NCBI RefSeq assembly: GCF_003573695.1
Contig: NC_039360.1
Location: forward strand, 121,606,336-121,670,335
Direction of reading: 5' to 3'
Length of the DNA: 64,000 bases
From: Papaver somniferum
Lineage: Eukaryota > Streptophyta > Magnoliopsida > Ranunculales > Papaveraceae
Shown here: piece after piece, positions 46,033-58,329 of the stretch
How the letters are laid out: the number at the start of each line of letters is the position of its first letter
How positions within the stretch are numbered: position 1 is the first letter of the stretch
Position numbers and translations under genes: made by a program
Notes under the pieces: generated by a model
The model's input: only the letters and a program-made list of their open reading frames with translations
Told to the model about the DNA's origin: nothing
Database searches by the model: none

Positions 46033-46448
46033 ACCTTATTTGTCTTTAGACTTCCTATCCTCTTTGATCCTTTCATCTCCTTTAGCGAAAAACCTCCATA
46101 CTTCCCCTTAGTGTTACCCTCAACATCAGATTTTCTATGCCTTCCTTCGATGGCATTAGCTTTTATGCTTGCTTCGGAGATAGTATCCACCGAAAACATC
46201 TTCAACTCCTTCTGTATATACTCATGGGACCCAGAAATATACTTCATATATATAGTATGATCTTCCAAGTATAAACCCAAAACCATAGCTTGATTCTGAA
46301 ATTCCGGAGTATATTCTTGCACGGTTTGGTTGTAGGACTGCTTCAAGTCGTACCACTTGAACCATCTCTCTTCAAGGTAGCCAACCGGATAAAATTGTTT
46401 CCTCACAACTTCCTTGAATCCTTTCCACGACAATGCTCCCTTGCTCAA
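46029..46448 (-). pseudogene. Gag capsid fragment of element F
   Basis: This 139-residue ORF matches the plant retrotransposon gag core: WKGFKEVVRKQFYP, then RWFKWYDLKQ and QTVQEYTPEFQ. The N-terminal part is missing because element G is inserted at 46460. The rest of F probably lies beyond the right end of the window. Confidence 0.75.
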
Positions 46449-46790
46449 GTATTGTCTTTTGATAGGTGTCTAAAACATCTTAATATTTATATATTGTTTA
46501 TGCTTTCTTTGCTAAGTTTTCTTGTAAATTACGTATCTTATGTTTGATTTTGAGTTTTAGGTACTTTGGAGTCATTTGGAACAAAAGAAGAAGAAACAGT
46601 GGAAAAGTGTCATTTCAAGTGCAACTGCTGTTGGAGACGAACTATTTCTCATTATTTGCTTTTATTTCTTAATTTCTGTCTGAAAAGCATGTCAGCTTTA
46701 GTGATGCAAATTATGTCTGAAAAGCATGGCAGCTTTAGTGATGAAGAGAAATTGGAGAGAAAAAGTAGATCTGAGAAGCAAGAAACGACC

Positions 46791-46798
46791 GCTATTGG
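46791..46798 (+). repeat. Target site duplication of the hAT element, left copy
   Basis: GCTATTGG, repeated exactly at 50934-50941. The empty site is visible in the other LTR near 61342. Confidence 0.9.
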
Positions 46799-46814
46799 TA
46801 GGGCTGTAAATTCT

Positions 46815-47035
46815 GCCCGGCAGCCCTAAGCCCAGTACCGTCCGCCCTTACCCATAACAACCCATGGTTACCCGTTGCCCGTCACAGGCTATCCCGGCCT
46901 AGCCCTTTTAAATAATAGGACGGGCACATGCCATGAGTAAAAAAGTCTTGCCCGGCCCGGTACCCGTCCTGTCAACCCGTTAATATTACCCGTCCCGTTT
47001 GCCTACCCATTTACCCGGCCTAATTATTCCTTTCC
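46815..47035 (+). repeat. Left subterminal GCCCG-rich region of the hAT element
   Basis: Many copies of CCCGGC, CCCGTC and TACCCG-like words within 220 bases. The right end (50740-50925) has matching words in the opposite sense. Such subterminal motifs are where hAT transposases usually bind. Confidence 0.6.
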
Positions 47036-48118
47036 GCTTTCATTCTATATCTAGATATATACTTGGAATACCTCTATCCCAAGTATTTTTCTGCATATAT
47101 TCATTTTGCTATTTTTAGTGAGAAAATTTAGGGTTTCCTATTGAAAGATGATCCAATCTTGGAGTAATTATAGGAAATTTTGTTATATATTAGTTGAATT
47201 AGGTCACAATCAAAGTTATATTTCTCTTGTATTCATTTTATATATAAGGGTTTGGAAGAACCGCAAACGAGAGCTTGATTTCGAAGTACTGCTACGCGGC
47301 TAAGCCTAAGGTATGTGTTTCAGTAATTTCATTTTCACTTGTTTTATGTTTTTATTTCAATTGATTTTTACATTGTTACTAGTGATTGATCTTGTAATGT
47401 TGTTTTAAATGATTTTAAGTGATGATAGATTTACTTTTCTGCTTGATGCATGTGCTAATAAGTGATAATAATAACTTGGGTATTCATTTCTGTTTTTTGT
47501 TTCAATTGATTTGGACATTATTGTTGCCGATTGATGTTTTAATTTTGCTTAGGATTTATGATTATATATAATTTTCTGTTTGATGGGGTATTCATGGGTA
47601 TGAACGAAATGGATTAATATATTCAAATCGGAAAATGAAATTGGGATCTTTTAGTGCTCACTTAGGTGTTGGATGTTAAACTCCAATTTAGTTTTGAATC
47701 ACTAGATACTGTTTTTTATGATCATTGAATTTTGAATGAAAGATTATAATTAAAGTTTCTGTCTTTTAAAGTTTTGAACCACTGGATAGTCTTCCAGCAC
47801 TCAAGTGGAATGAAACATAGGTGGAACAAAAACAAAAATTACAGCTTTTGGTTTGTGATTTTGGCATCCCTTTTTTCATTTCCTACTTCATTCACGTGAT
47901 GGTTAGTACTTATGGGAATTATGCACCTGTTTGCTTGTTTATTTGAAATTGTACTACTGGAGTACTTACAAGGAGAAGTTCACTAGTTCATATTGTTTTC
48001 TATACTTCACTGACCTTAATTACAGTATGCTAGTATGTAGTTGCCGAGTGAACTTAACCAGTCTTATATACTTGTATAACTTATACATTCAATGATATTC
48101 TACACAGGAATTCTCACA
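47036..48118 (+). other. Untranslated 5' region of the hAT element
   Basis: About 1.1 kb without an ORF, AT-rich. Contains GT and AG signals consistent with a leader intron, the last being TTCTACACAG about ten bases before the ATG at 48119. Confidence 0.4.
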
Positions 48119-50221
48119 ATGGATCCTAGTCAAGTAGGCGAAAATCCTTCACAAGCAACATCTGAGCTTATTACAAATTATGATGTTAATGGAACTCCAT
48201 CTCCAACAAATGCAACTATCCGAAAGCCAAAAAGAAAGTTAACATCTGAGGTATGGGGTGGTTTTGATCAGTTAGAAGAGGAAGATCCAGAAAATCCAGG
48301 GACAATTATAAAGTGGGAAGTTTGCAGAATCTGTGGAGAAAGGAAAAAATCAGGTGGCAATGCTGGAACCTCACACCTAAAAACGCATACAAATAGCTGT
48401 TGAAGAAGCGAAAGACCGATAATTCACAGACCAAAATAGCTGTAAATGGTCAAGGTAAATTTGCTACCTTTCAGTTCAACCAGGCTAGAGCTAGGAAAAA
48501 TGTCATTAAGCTAATTATTTTAAGAGAGCTCCCTTTCCAATTCGTTGAAGATCCTATTTTCCAATGGTTCATCAATGCTAGTTTTCATCCTGGTTTCGTT
48601 AAGTTTTCTCGTAATACTTTGAGGACTGATATATATAAGTGTTATCTAGAGGGAAAACAACAGTTGAAGAGAATTCTTATTGATAGTCCTGGCAGGATTT
48701 CACTGACATCCGATATTTGGCTCTCAAAACAGAGATTGAGTTACTTGGGTATTACTGCACATTTCATAGACAAGAATTGGGTGCTGCAAAAAAGAATAAT
48801 AACTTATGCTTTAATCGACACATCTCATACTGGTGAGAATATAACTGAATTCATTTTTCGCAAGCTTGTTCATGATTGGAGTATTTCAGAAAAATTGTTT
48901 TCTTTAGCTATGGATAATGCTAGTGCAAACACTGTCTCAGTTTCTAGATTGAAAAAATTATTGCCTAACCTTCCTTCTAAGGGAGATTTATTCCATGTTA
49001 GCTGTTGTTGTCATATCCTGAACTTAGTAGTCCATGATGAATTAAAAGTTCAGGGGTTTACTGAGATGCTTGAACATGTTAAGGGTAACTTGAAGTATAT
49101 TTTTATGTCTGGTACAAGGTGTACACAGTTCCGGTTATTGTGTGATGATATGGGTGTTAGGCCTAAAAAATTGCAGCTTGATGTAAAACATAGGTGGAAC
49201 TCCACTTATCTTATGTTGAAAGATGCAATTCCCTACAAGTCAAGTGTTGTCGGCCTTCCTTGATGATAGGTCATGTCCTCATGTTATTGATGATACTGAT
49301 TGGGAACACGCTGAAGTGTTATGTGCATTTTTGAAGCCTTTCTATGATGCCACTAATTATTTTTCAGGAGTTCATTATGTGACTAGTAACTCAGTTCTTC
49401 AATATTTATATGAAATTGGTATGGTCTTCAAGAATCACAGAGATAACCCATTTTTCAAGAATATTATTGCTGCCATGGAGGAAAAGTTTGTTAAGTATTA
49501 GGGTGAAACTCCTATATTATTTGGGTTAGGGTCTATTTTGGATCCTCGTCTTAATCTAAGAGGGGTGGAAAGTACTCTTTCTGATATTGAAGAATGCTTT
49601 GGAACTTCTGCATTCTCAATTCGATGCCACGGCGAACAAAGTAGGTTAATGGATGCTAAGCTGAAGAGTCTGTTTGCGGAGTACTCAAATATTTTGCATG
49701 ATAAACAGGTAACTACAGTTTCCAGTGGTCCGCCGACTTCAACAGGTACTTCAGAGACTTCTGCTGGTCCAATGCATTCAGGCTCTTCAACCGAGGTCTC
49801 CTCCACTTCATCTGGAAGCACTTTCTGGGCATCTCGCAATCGGAAAAAAAGAGACCCTCTTGCTACATCATCAGAAGAACTAAAGAGGTATTATGCTGAG
49901 CCTGAACCTGCTTTGGATGATATCGAGAACTTTGATGTGTTAGATTGGTGGAAAAGCAATGAAAAAAGGTACCCAATACTTTCTTGTGTCGCTCGTGATG
50001 TTCTAGAAGTCCAAGCATCTACATTTGCCTCCGAGTCTGCCTTCTCTCTCGGGAAACGTATACTAGGTGATTACCGAAGTAGTTTAACTCCGGATATGTT
50101 GGAGTGTTCAGTCGTTCTAAAAGATTGGTGGAAGGCTGAGATGAAAGATATTTTTAAGCCGATTGATCCTTTGAATGATGATATTACTCCGGCAGATGAA
50201 CTTGAACGTTTGGCCACTTAA
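48119..50221 (+). pseudogene. hAT transposase, two frameshifts and one nonsense codon
   Basis: Starts at ATG 48119 after an acceptor-like CACAG. A BED zinc finger comes first (VWGGFDQLEE, CRICGE, HLKTHTNSC; to about 48400). A one-base shift at 48400 leads into the catalytic core: Asp at 48712-48714 (TSDIWLS), Asp at 48913-48915 (MDNASAN), and the CCCHILNLV motif. A second shift lies near 49245. TAG at 49499-49501 replaces a probable Trp (FVKY then GETP). The remaining frame has the third catalytic residue, Glu at 50033-50035 (ASESAFS), within the C-terminal dimerisation domain (DVLDWWK to VVLKDWW). Only three lesions in 2.1 kb means recent decay. It resembles the Ac/Tam3-like plant hAT group. 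Confidence 0.92.
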
Positions 50222-50739
50222 TCTCGTTAGTCGCTTCTTTTCTAAGGTAAATATCTGTCTTCACATCCTTTTATGTTCATGATCACTTTTCATTTACATG
50301 ATAATTCGATGCTGGTTTCTATAGAGATAATAGAATACTGACTTACTGTCTATATATTAACATAGAACACAATGCAAGTGTTAGTGAATTACAATTTGAT
50401 ACTCCTGTAATCTAGAGTGAACAGAAAACAGTACGCTCTTTCCATAAATTTTTGTACTGATATTTTTCTATTTTTGTGCAGGTGAATGGCTTGAAAGTTT
50501 CTTTTAGTATTTTCATTATAAAGTTGTGTGGAGTCATGGACTGCTAAGCTGCGCAAGTAGAAAAGGACGCATGAGTCTTTGTTTTTAAATTGAGTTATTA
50601 TGGGACGTTTTCTTTTAAGTTTTAATGCTTTGATTTTGAGTGAACAATTTTGATCTTTGAAGAACATGAGTTTATTGATTTTTTTATGGAAGTATTTGAT
50701 TGATTAAGTTGTTGAAACTTTAATATTATACATTGAAGG
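50222..50739 (+). other. 3' untranslated region of the hAT element
   Basis: Non-coding, AT-rich, between the transposase stop and the right subterminal repeats. Confidence 0.5.
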
Positions 50740-53700
50740 CCCGCCCTGAACTTGCCCGCCCGGGCCCAAATTACTAAACAGGCTTGGGTAGGCCATGGGA
50801 AGTCTTTTAACAGGTATAGTCCTGCCCGCCCAGCCTATTTGTTCTGATGGGCAAGAGATTTCCAGGCCCGACCTGTCCCGTCCCATTTAATAATTAGGCC
50901 AGGCTGCCCGGCCGGGCCCAATTTACACCCCTAGCTATTGGTGGAAGAATTCAAAGAAGAAGAAGCGTTCGTTTGGAGCAAGGACAAAAGCATCATTTCA
51001 TGTGCAATTGCTATTGGGAACGGAGCTGAGCCAAGCCAAGCACAACCATTGCAGCTTAGTCTAGAGAAGTAAGGGGCAAACATTCTTGGCGGCCCTTATC
51101 TGATGATTGGGTGTCTAGAGACATCCTTGGTTGTATCACACCAGGGTGGCTATATCCATTAGCCTTATTCCTACACTCGCCCTAAAATTCAGAGAGAAAT
51201 CAATTCTCTCATCATTGTCTATTCTCCACTTACTCCACCTGAAATCAAGAGAGAGATGGCGGCACCATTATGAAGCTGAAAGATCAGAGAGATTTAGAGA
51301 TTAATGGCAGAAATTATGAGATGATGAAGCTGTAGTTGTTGCCATCAATTAAAGCAAGAAATCCGAGAAGACGGTAGGGTTTGCTGTTGAAGAATAGGGA
51401 TCCAAAATTACAGTGAGATGGATCTGTTGATGGTGAAATCAAGAGAGAAAATAAGGAAGATGATGAAAAGAAGACTACAGAATAAGGGTTATGTTGTGAT
51501 TACAAGTTCAGAGAGAATGGATCTGGGTATCTGAGTTTGAGAGAAGAATCGAGAAGAGGAATTAGAGACCGAGATTTATAGAGGTTCAGAGAGAAACTGA
51601 AATGATGATGAGGGTTTGAAGCAGAATTTGTTGTTGTTAATCGATTCTCAAATTGAAGTTGGTGGAGTCCTTGTTAGGGTTTGGTGGATTGGAGCTGCTG
51701 ATGATGAAGAAGCTAACAATGGAAATGGAAGTGTTAATTTTGGGCATTGTGAGTAGCTAAGAAGGTAGTGGTTGGAATTGAAGTTGTTACAGCTGAGAAT
51801 GGGTTTGAAGATGTTGATTGAGCACTACTGTTATGGCAGAAGCTTGAATTCAGAGCAAGGGGGTTTGATGCTAGTTCAGATGGTGGTGGTGCTGTTAGCA
51901 GGAACTGAAATAATGTTGTTGAGCTTCTAGATAAGACCAGACTGAGCAGATGGGTTTGAATTGTTTATGTTGTTGCTTGTGAGAACAACACAGGGAGATG
52001 GCAGTGGTGAGCAGGTGCTTGTGAATTACAACTGAGATGAATCCAGTGGAGCTGCGAAATTGAAGCTGGGATGTTGTTTTGGCCTGAGATAGAAGTTGTT
52101 GCTGGTTAAGTTCAAGTGTTGTTGGAGTTATGTTGAAGGCATAGAATGAGATGAATTGAAGACAGTGAGTTAACTTGAGCTGTAATGAGTGGAATTGGTG
52201 GTTTGCAGTCAAGAACAAGCAAGAATTGGAGAAGTTGTCCAGCTGATGGTGATTTTGCTGCGGCAGTTTAGTGGTTGTTGAAGAGAAGATACAAGTGCTC
52301 AGGCTTTTATGCGGAGAAGTTATAGCAATAAGTTCCAGGAACTGGTGGGAGTAATGAATGATGGCCTGAGTTGAAGCAACAGCTGGAGTTAAGAAACTGG
52401 TGGTGTGACAAGAGATTGCAGGTGGTGAGTTTGTTGGTCTCTGCAATAGATGGAGTAGGTACTGGTGGTTTTGCTCTGAGTTGGTACTGTTAACTTGATG
52501 CAGTTGCGACGGTTGAGATACACTTTACTGTGCAGTGGAGGATTTGAAGCTGCAAATGGTTGAAGTTGAGGTTTAGCTCAAGGATGAAAGAGATGTAGAA
52601 GAAGAGTCAATTATAGAGAAATGTTGATGGGAATTTTGAAAGCTGATGGCATTGAAGAGAAGCTGCAGAGTAGTTGAGGCTGGTGCCGTTGATGGTTATT
52701 GGTAGCGCAGGTCTGAGATTGTAGGTGTGTGTTGGAATGCATGAAATGCAGGGAAGAATGAACTGCAGGCAGTGGTTATGTTGCAGAAGTGCGGGTTGGA
52801 TGGCTTGAGCTGGTATGTTGGAACTGCAAGAGAAGTTGCAGCTGGAGCAGGGAAGATGTTGTAATGCACAATGGTGCAACACTGGATTATGGCCTGGCAA
52901 TGGCTCAGGCTTTGGCCAACTAGATCTGTCAGCCTAGTTAGCACTGTGACTCAAGTTATATCTGAACGATTTGAATAACCTGACTCGGTCTGACTTTTCA
53001 ATTGACCCGAGTTAACTTGTTTGACTGGTAGCCGGTTTGACTTTACCGGTCACCTGAGTTGCTTTCCGGTTAACTTCCGGCCAGTTGCCGTCGATTATTT
53101 TTGGGACAGAGTTTTCTATTGGGCTACTTTCACACATGAATTACATGGGCTTGGTGGACTTCTTGTGATGGACTTCGGAGGATTTGAGCTAATATCGGAA
53201 AGGAGAAAAGGCTACAAAAGAGAAAGTTTTCTACAACTTGGATAGGAAGTATTTTACTTGGAGCTTTGGAGGAGAGCGGCCTTTCTACTAGGGTTTGCTT
53301 ATGTTCATCTTCTTTTATTCAATTAGTATATTTGTGATGAATTCCATAGCTATGAGTAGCTAATTTAATATTATTGGTTAAGGATGTAGTCCTATTTCTA
53401 CAACTTGTGCTTGTATTATGTATTAGTTTTCTTTCTTGATTATCGTTCACATCTCTACTGTTTTTATGCACGTGATTGATGTATTGTGATAGGACTTAGA
53501 TGTTTGATTAGTTAAGTGGCCAGTTAATTGAACTTGCATTCTTGTCCATAGCTATTTTAGGGTTTTCATCGAGCGATAACCCCAAATACAAGTAGCATGA
53601 TATGATTACGGTTTGTAGTGATACACTCTTGTAATCATATGTAGAGTTTGACCATTGTCCGAATTGTCATGCGCAATGTATGACAGTTGCATTGATTAGT

Positions 53701-54147
53701 CTATTTCTGAAACTTAATGCTTCTAGGAATTGAACTTAATTAGCGCAAGGCGTTAGGTTATCATTTAGGTAGAATTCACATACACAGCTCTAATGTGTGT
53801 GTTGATGAACGTAGGAAATTAATAGATTATCTTGCTCTCTTGATACTCTAGGCTTTTGATGATAAAGAGATTCAATTGTAATTCTAATCATATATGCAAG
53901 CACCTTTTTAAGATTAAAGATGAAATCTTTGACCAGTATTCTCAACTCATTGATTAAATTCTACTATTTACTTCGCTTTTGATTTACTTTTATTGCTTAC
54001 ATAAAAATCAGAAACCCCCCAATTTGGTTACTTAAGGATCTAAAAAATTAATAACTACAACTTCCTCTCTGTGGAAACGAACTCTTTCTTATCATATACT
54101 TTAGGAAAGTGAAATTATGTTTGACGCATACGACAACGATCAAATTT

Positions 54148-54165
54148 TGGCGCCGCTGCCGGGGA
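54148..54165 (+). promoter_or_regulatory. Primer binding site, Asp tRNA type (element G)
   Basis: TGGCGCCGCTGCCGGGGA, five bases after the LTR. This is the standard Athila primer site. Confidence 0.88.
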
Positions 54166-54444
54166 GGCATACGGCTAATTATTAAGTTTTTAGTTTCTTA
54201 TCATCATTTCTGCTTTCATATTTGCTTTTTGATTCTTGTTTCGTTTCTTCTGACTTGGTTGTGAGAATCGTTTTTCAGGTACTAATCTCTGGCTTCCAAG
54301 GATTGGAATTATCCAAGGTGCGGTATAGCTACTCGAAGAGGAACAATACTCCAAGCAAGACTTGACAAGACAGAAGAACAAGAGTTGGAAGTAGAAGAAG
54401 AGACTCTACAGCAAGAAGAAGAAGTTCCAATTGTAGAATAAGCA

Positions 54445-55743
54445 ATGGGTGATGCAAATCGTACACTCAAGGACTTGGATTCTCACAAGCTGGATACACA
54501 ACAATGGTGTATTCAAAAAAACTCTGTTTTTGAGATCAAGCCGGGGTTGCTTAGAGAATTACTAAAGTTTCCTGGCATGGTGAATGAAGACCCAAACAAG
54601 CATCTTATGGACTTCCACACCATTGTCATGGCCATGCTTCCAGCGGAGACTGATGCGGATGGTGCAATGTTGAAAGTTTTTCGATTCTCTTTGGAGGATA
54701 GTGCTAAGGATTGGTTGTATTATTTGCCTTCCGGAAGTGTCACAACATGGAATGGGTTGAAGAAACTCTTTTTAGATAGATATTTTCTAGCATCAAAGGC
54801 TACTCAAATTCGCAAGGAGATTTGTGGGATGAAGCAAAATGTGGGAGAATCTTTATATGAATGTTGGGAACGATACAAGAGATTGGTGGCAAGCTGTCCT
54901 CACCACCAATTCAGTGACGCTATGATAATGCAATACTTCTATGAAGGACTCCAAACAAGTTATAGGAATCTTCTTGACACTGTGGGTGGTGGTGCACTAG
55001 TGAACAAAACGGTGGCACAAGTTAGAGAGTTGATTGAGAACATGGCAGCGAACTCGCAACAATTTTCAATTCGTGGTTCGGATGTGCTTCTTAGGAGAGT
55101 AAATGAAGTGAGCGAGGTCGAGGAACTTCGTCAACAAATGGGTAACATGACAGCAATGATGCAACAAGTTGCAGCCGCAGTGATACCAAGTTCTCCTCAA
55201 GGGTATGAAGACGCCAATGAACAAGCTAACGTGATCTTTCCAAATTAGCAAACACGGTATGATCCCTATTCCAACACTTACAATCCGGGATGGAGAGATC
55301 ATCCCAACTTTAGCTATGCCAACAAGCAAGGTGCAGTACAACAACCTACTTTCAATCGTTCGGGTGGATTTCCACCACAACAACAACAATTTTAGCAACC
55401 ACAACAATCAATGCAAAATCAAGGTTCCGATATTGATGCAAAGCTTCAAAAAATGATGCAAGGCATTTCTACTATGTTTCAAGAAAGTCAAAAAGAGACT
55501 AAAAGCGCAATCAAGGAGTTGCAGACACAAATGGGTTTCATGGCTACTGAGTTGAACCAAGTGAAGGCACAAATTGGTGGGAAACTCCCTTCTCAACCTA
55601 TTAACCCGACGGGGGATGTCAATGCAATTACGTTGAGAAGTGGTACACAACTTGTGCAACCGAAGTTACTGATTCGGGCAAGGTGGAAACACAAAAGGAA
55701 CCTGTTTTGGAGGAGAAAAATGAGGATTCTCCCTCACTTATAA
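54445..55743 (+). pseudogene. gag: Gag of element G (Athila), two in-frame TAG codons
   Basis: One frame from ATG 54445 to 55743. Residues 1-267 are Athila capsid: FEIKPGLLRELLKFPG, then LPSGSVTTWNGLKKLF, and GESLYECWERYKRLVASCPHH. TAG stops at 55246-55248 and 55393-55395 interrupt, both in Gln-rich context, so each was probably CAG. After them come PGWRDHPNFSY and a coiled-coil stretch (about 55411-55570), then ITLRSGTQL, the usual start of the linker to protease. The frame then drifts. Gag would form the particle. Confidence 0.88.
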
Positions 55744-55972
55744 GGTACCTATTTCTAACTCTAAAACTCCGGTTTCTACTTATGTTCCTCCTTTACCTTT
55801 TCCTCGCAGATTTGCAAATTCCAAGAAGGCGGAACTAGAAAAGGAGATTTTAGACATTTTCAAGAAGATCCATGTGAACATACCACTCATAGATGAAATC
55901 AAGCAAGTTCCAAAGTATGCAAAGGTGTTGAAGGACTTGTGTACCAATAAATAAAGGCTCCAAGGTAATGAA
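55744..55972 (+). pseudogene. Gag-protease linker of element G, frameshifted
   Basis: In another frame this reads PPLPFPRRFANSKK, then HVNIPLIDEIKQ, a conserved Athila linker, ending with a TAA at 55951-55953. Confidence 0.7.
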
Positions 55973-57148
55973 GTGCTAAGTGTGGGGGAGAATGCTTCGA
56001 CAATCTTACAACACAAACTCCCACTGAAATGCAAGGATCCTGATATCTTTGACATTCCCGTAAAGATTGGTAACACCACATTTAACAAAGCAATGTTAGA
56101 CTTAGGTGCATCTGTTAATGTTATGTCTGCATCTATGTATAATACACTTGATTTAGGTCCTCTTAAAAAGTCTGGAATTGTGTTGCAATTGGCTGATCGC
56201 TCTAATGTCTACCCAATGGGTATTGTTGAGGATGTGCTTGTGCAGGTTAATCGACTAGTATTTCCAGCTAACTTTTGCGTGTTAGAGATGGATGAAGGTT
56301 CACCAGACTCATCTCTTCCATTGTTACTTGGGCATCCCTTCATGAAAACGGCGAAAACCATTATTGATGTGGACAAGGGAACGCTAACTATGGAGTTTGA
56401 TGGAGAAATAATACGTTTCAACATTTTCGAGACGATGAGATATCCTAGTGATGTCCACTCTTGTTTCTCCATTGATGTGATGGACACATTGGTGCAACAA
56501 ATGTTTGAGTTGAGTGGTGTTGATACTTTGGAAACCGTGCTCATTACACCCATTGATGATGGTTTGGAGTATGGTGGTGAGATTAAAGAAACCCTTGGTT
56601 CTCTTGACTCATTACCGGAAAAATCATCAATTAGGAATACTTCTTATGCTTCTTTACTTTGCAGTGATGAAAAACTTGTACCATCAATTGTTAAATCTCC
56701 AAAGTTAGAATTGAAACCTCTTCCAAGTCACTTAAAGTACTTGTACTTGGGTGACAAGGAAGACTTACCTATGATTGTTTCTAATGAGATTAGTGAATTA
56801 CAGGAGCAAAAACTTCTAAGGGTGCTAAGGAAGTACAAGACGGCCATAGGGTGGACAATCGCCGATATCAAGGGTATAATCCATGTCGTTTGTATGCACA
56901 AAATCCGTTTGGAAGACGATGCAAAGCCTACAAGGGAAGCGCAACGTCGTTTGAACCCTCCCATGATGGAAGTTGTGAAAAAGGAGATACTCAAGCTTTT
57001 GGATGTGGGTGTTATCTACCCCATATCCGATAGCAAGTGGGTAAGCCCGGTACAAGTGGTACCAAAGAAATCAGGTGTGACGGTGGTGGAGAATGATAAA
57101 AGAACTTGTCCCAACTCGTGTGCAAACCGGTTGGAGGGTTTGTATTGA
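55973..57148 (+). pseudogene. pol: Protease and N-terminal RT of element G
   Basis: This 391-residue ORF has the protease motif MLDLGASVNVM (Asp at residue 43; DLGAS is normal for Athila), then LLLGHPFMKTAKTIIDV, the protease end. After a long linker, the RT start shows at RRLNPPMMEVVKKEI and DSKWVSPVQVVPKKSG. A frameshift near 57095 shifts RT into the next ORF. Confidence 0.88.
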
Positions 57149-57528
57149 TTATAGAAAATTGAATGCCACCACTAGGAAGGATCACTTTCCATTACCTTTT
57201 ATTGATCAAATGCTTGAACGTTTAGCTGGACACTCTTACTATTGCTTCCTTGATGGCTATTCAGGTTACAATCAGATTGTGATAGCACCGGAGGATCAAG
57301 AGAAAACCACTTTCACTTGTCCTTTCGGTACTTTTGCTTATAGAAGGATGCCTTTTGGCTTGTGCAATGCTCCAGCTACCTTCCAAAGGTGTATGGTAAG
57401 TATTTTTCAGAATATGTTGAAAACATAATCGAAGTCTTTATGGATGACTTTAGTGTCTTTGGTGATTCATTTGACCTTTGCTTGCACAATTTATCATTAA
57501 TCCTTGAACGATGTGTTGAAACAAACTT
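57093..57528 (+). pseudogene. pol: RT palm of element G, frameshifted
   Basis: RVCIDYRKLNATTRKDHFPL, then CFLDGYSGYNQI and MPFGLCNAPATFQRCM are canonical Ty3 RT motifs. The frame shifts near 57410, and the catalytic FMDDF lies at 57438-57452 in the new frame. Confidence 0.9.
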
Positions 57529-58329
57529 GTGCTGAATTGGGAGAAGTGCCATTTCATGGTAACTCATGGCATAGTTTTAGGCCATATAATATCTAAAGGC
57601 TTGGAAGTCGATAAATCTAAGATAGACCTTATTCGTGCTCTAAACCCTCCCACTACGGTGAGGGAGATACGCTCTTTTCTTGGTCATGCAGGTTTTTATC
57701 GTAGATTCATCAAGGACTTTTCCAAGATAGCATCACCACTTTGCAATTTATTGCAAAAAGATGTGGTTTTTAACTTTGATGAAAAGTGTGTGGCGGCATT
57801 CAATCGTTTGAAAGAACTTTTGATTTCAGCCTCTATCATTAAACCACCGGATTGGAGCAAGCCTTTTGAGCTCATGTGTGATGCAAGTGATTATGCGGTT
57901 GGTGCGGTGCTTGGGCAGCGTGTGGGGAAGATACCTCATGCCATTTATTATGCTTCTAGGACACTCAATGAAGCCCAACAAAACTACACAACCACCGAAA
58001 AAGAGTTGTTAGCCATTGTTTTTGCTTTGGAAAAGTTTCGTTCTTATCTAATTGGTACAAAAGTTGTTGTCTTTTCTGATCATGCAGCACTTAGGTACTT
58101 GCTTACAAAGAAAGAGGCGAAACCGAGGCTCATACGATGTATTTTACTCTTACAAGAATTTGATATAGATATCAAAGACAAGAAAGGAATTGAGAACACC
58201 ATTGCGGATCACTTGAGCCGTCTTGCTGTGGACAAGGAAACTATCCCATTGCGTGAAAGTTTCCCGGATGAGCAACTATTCTCAATTGCCTTTGGAGAAC
58301 CATGGTACGCTGATATTGTTAATTACTAA
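57529..58329 (+). pseudogene. pol: RT thumb and RNase H of element G
   Basis: A 266-residue open stretch: [37 protein letters not shown], then RNase H with [38 protein letters not shown] and [10 protein letters not shown], so the catalytic acidic residues are all present. It ends at TAA 58327-58329 where the Athila consensus is open, so this is a nonsense mutation. Confidence 0.9.

Larger units (their letters stand above)
46799..50933 (+). mobile_element. hAT-superfamily DNA transposon (4135 bp)
   Basis: Terminal inverted repeats TAGGGCTGTAAATT and AATTTACACCCCTA (one mismatch), a perfect 8-bp target duplication, GC-rich subterminal regions full of GCCCG/CGGGC words (46815-47035 and 50740-50925), and a transposase gene with BED finger, DDE triad and dimerisation domain. 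The insertion is absent from the G 3' LTR, so it came after G. Confidence 0.95.
46460..54142 (+). repeat. 5' LTR of element G, split by a hAT transposon
   Basis: TGATAGG at 46460 to GATCA at 54142. Without the hAT and one target copy it is 3540 bp. It aligns with 61013-64000 over its first 3 kb, nearly identical by eye. The stretch 51240-52920 is strikingly rich in G, A and T on the plus strand and contains no credible gene. Confidence 0.9.

Noticed and set aside
51895..52446. Long minus-strand ORFs in the G LTR (183 aa, with copies in the 3' LTR)
   Set aside because: They follow from the scarcity of C on the plus strand, have low-complexity composition, no recognisable motif, and frame shifts between the two LTRs.
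53021..53245. 74-aa ORF near the end of the G 5' LTR
   Set aside because: In the 3' LTR copy an extra base in CTTCTTGGTGATGG breaks the frame; no protein motif.
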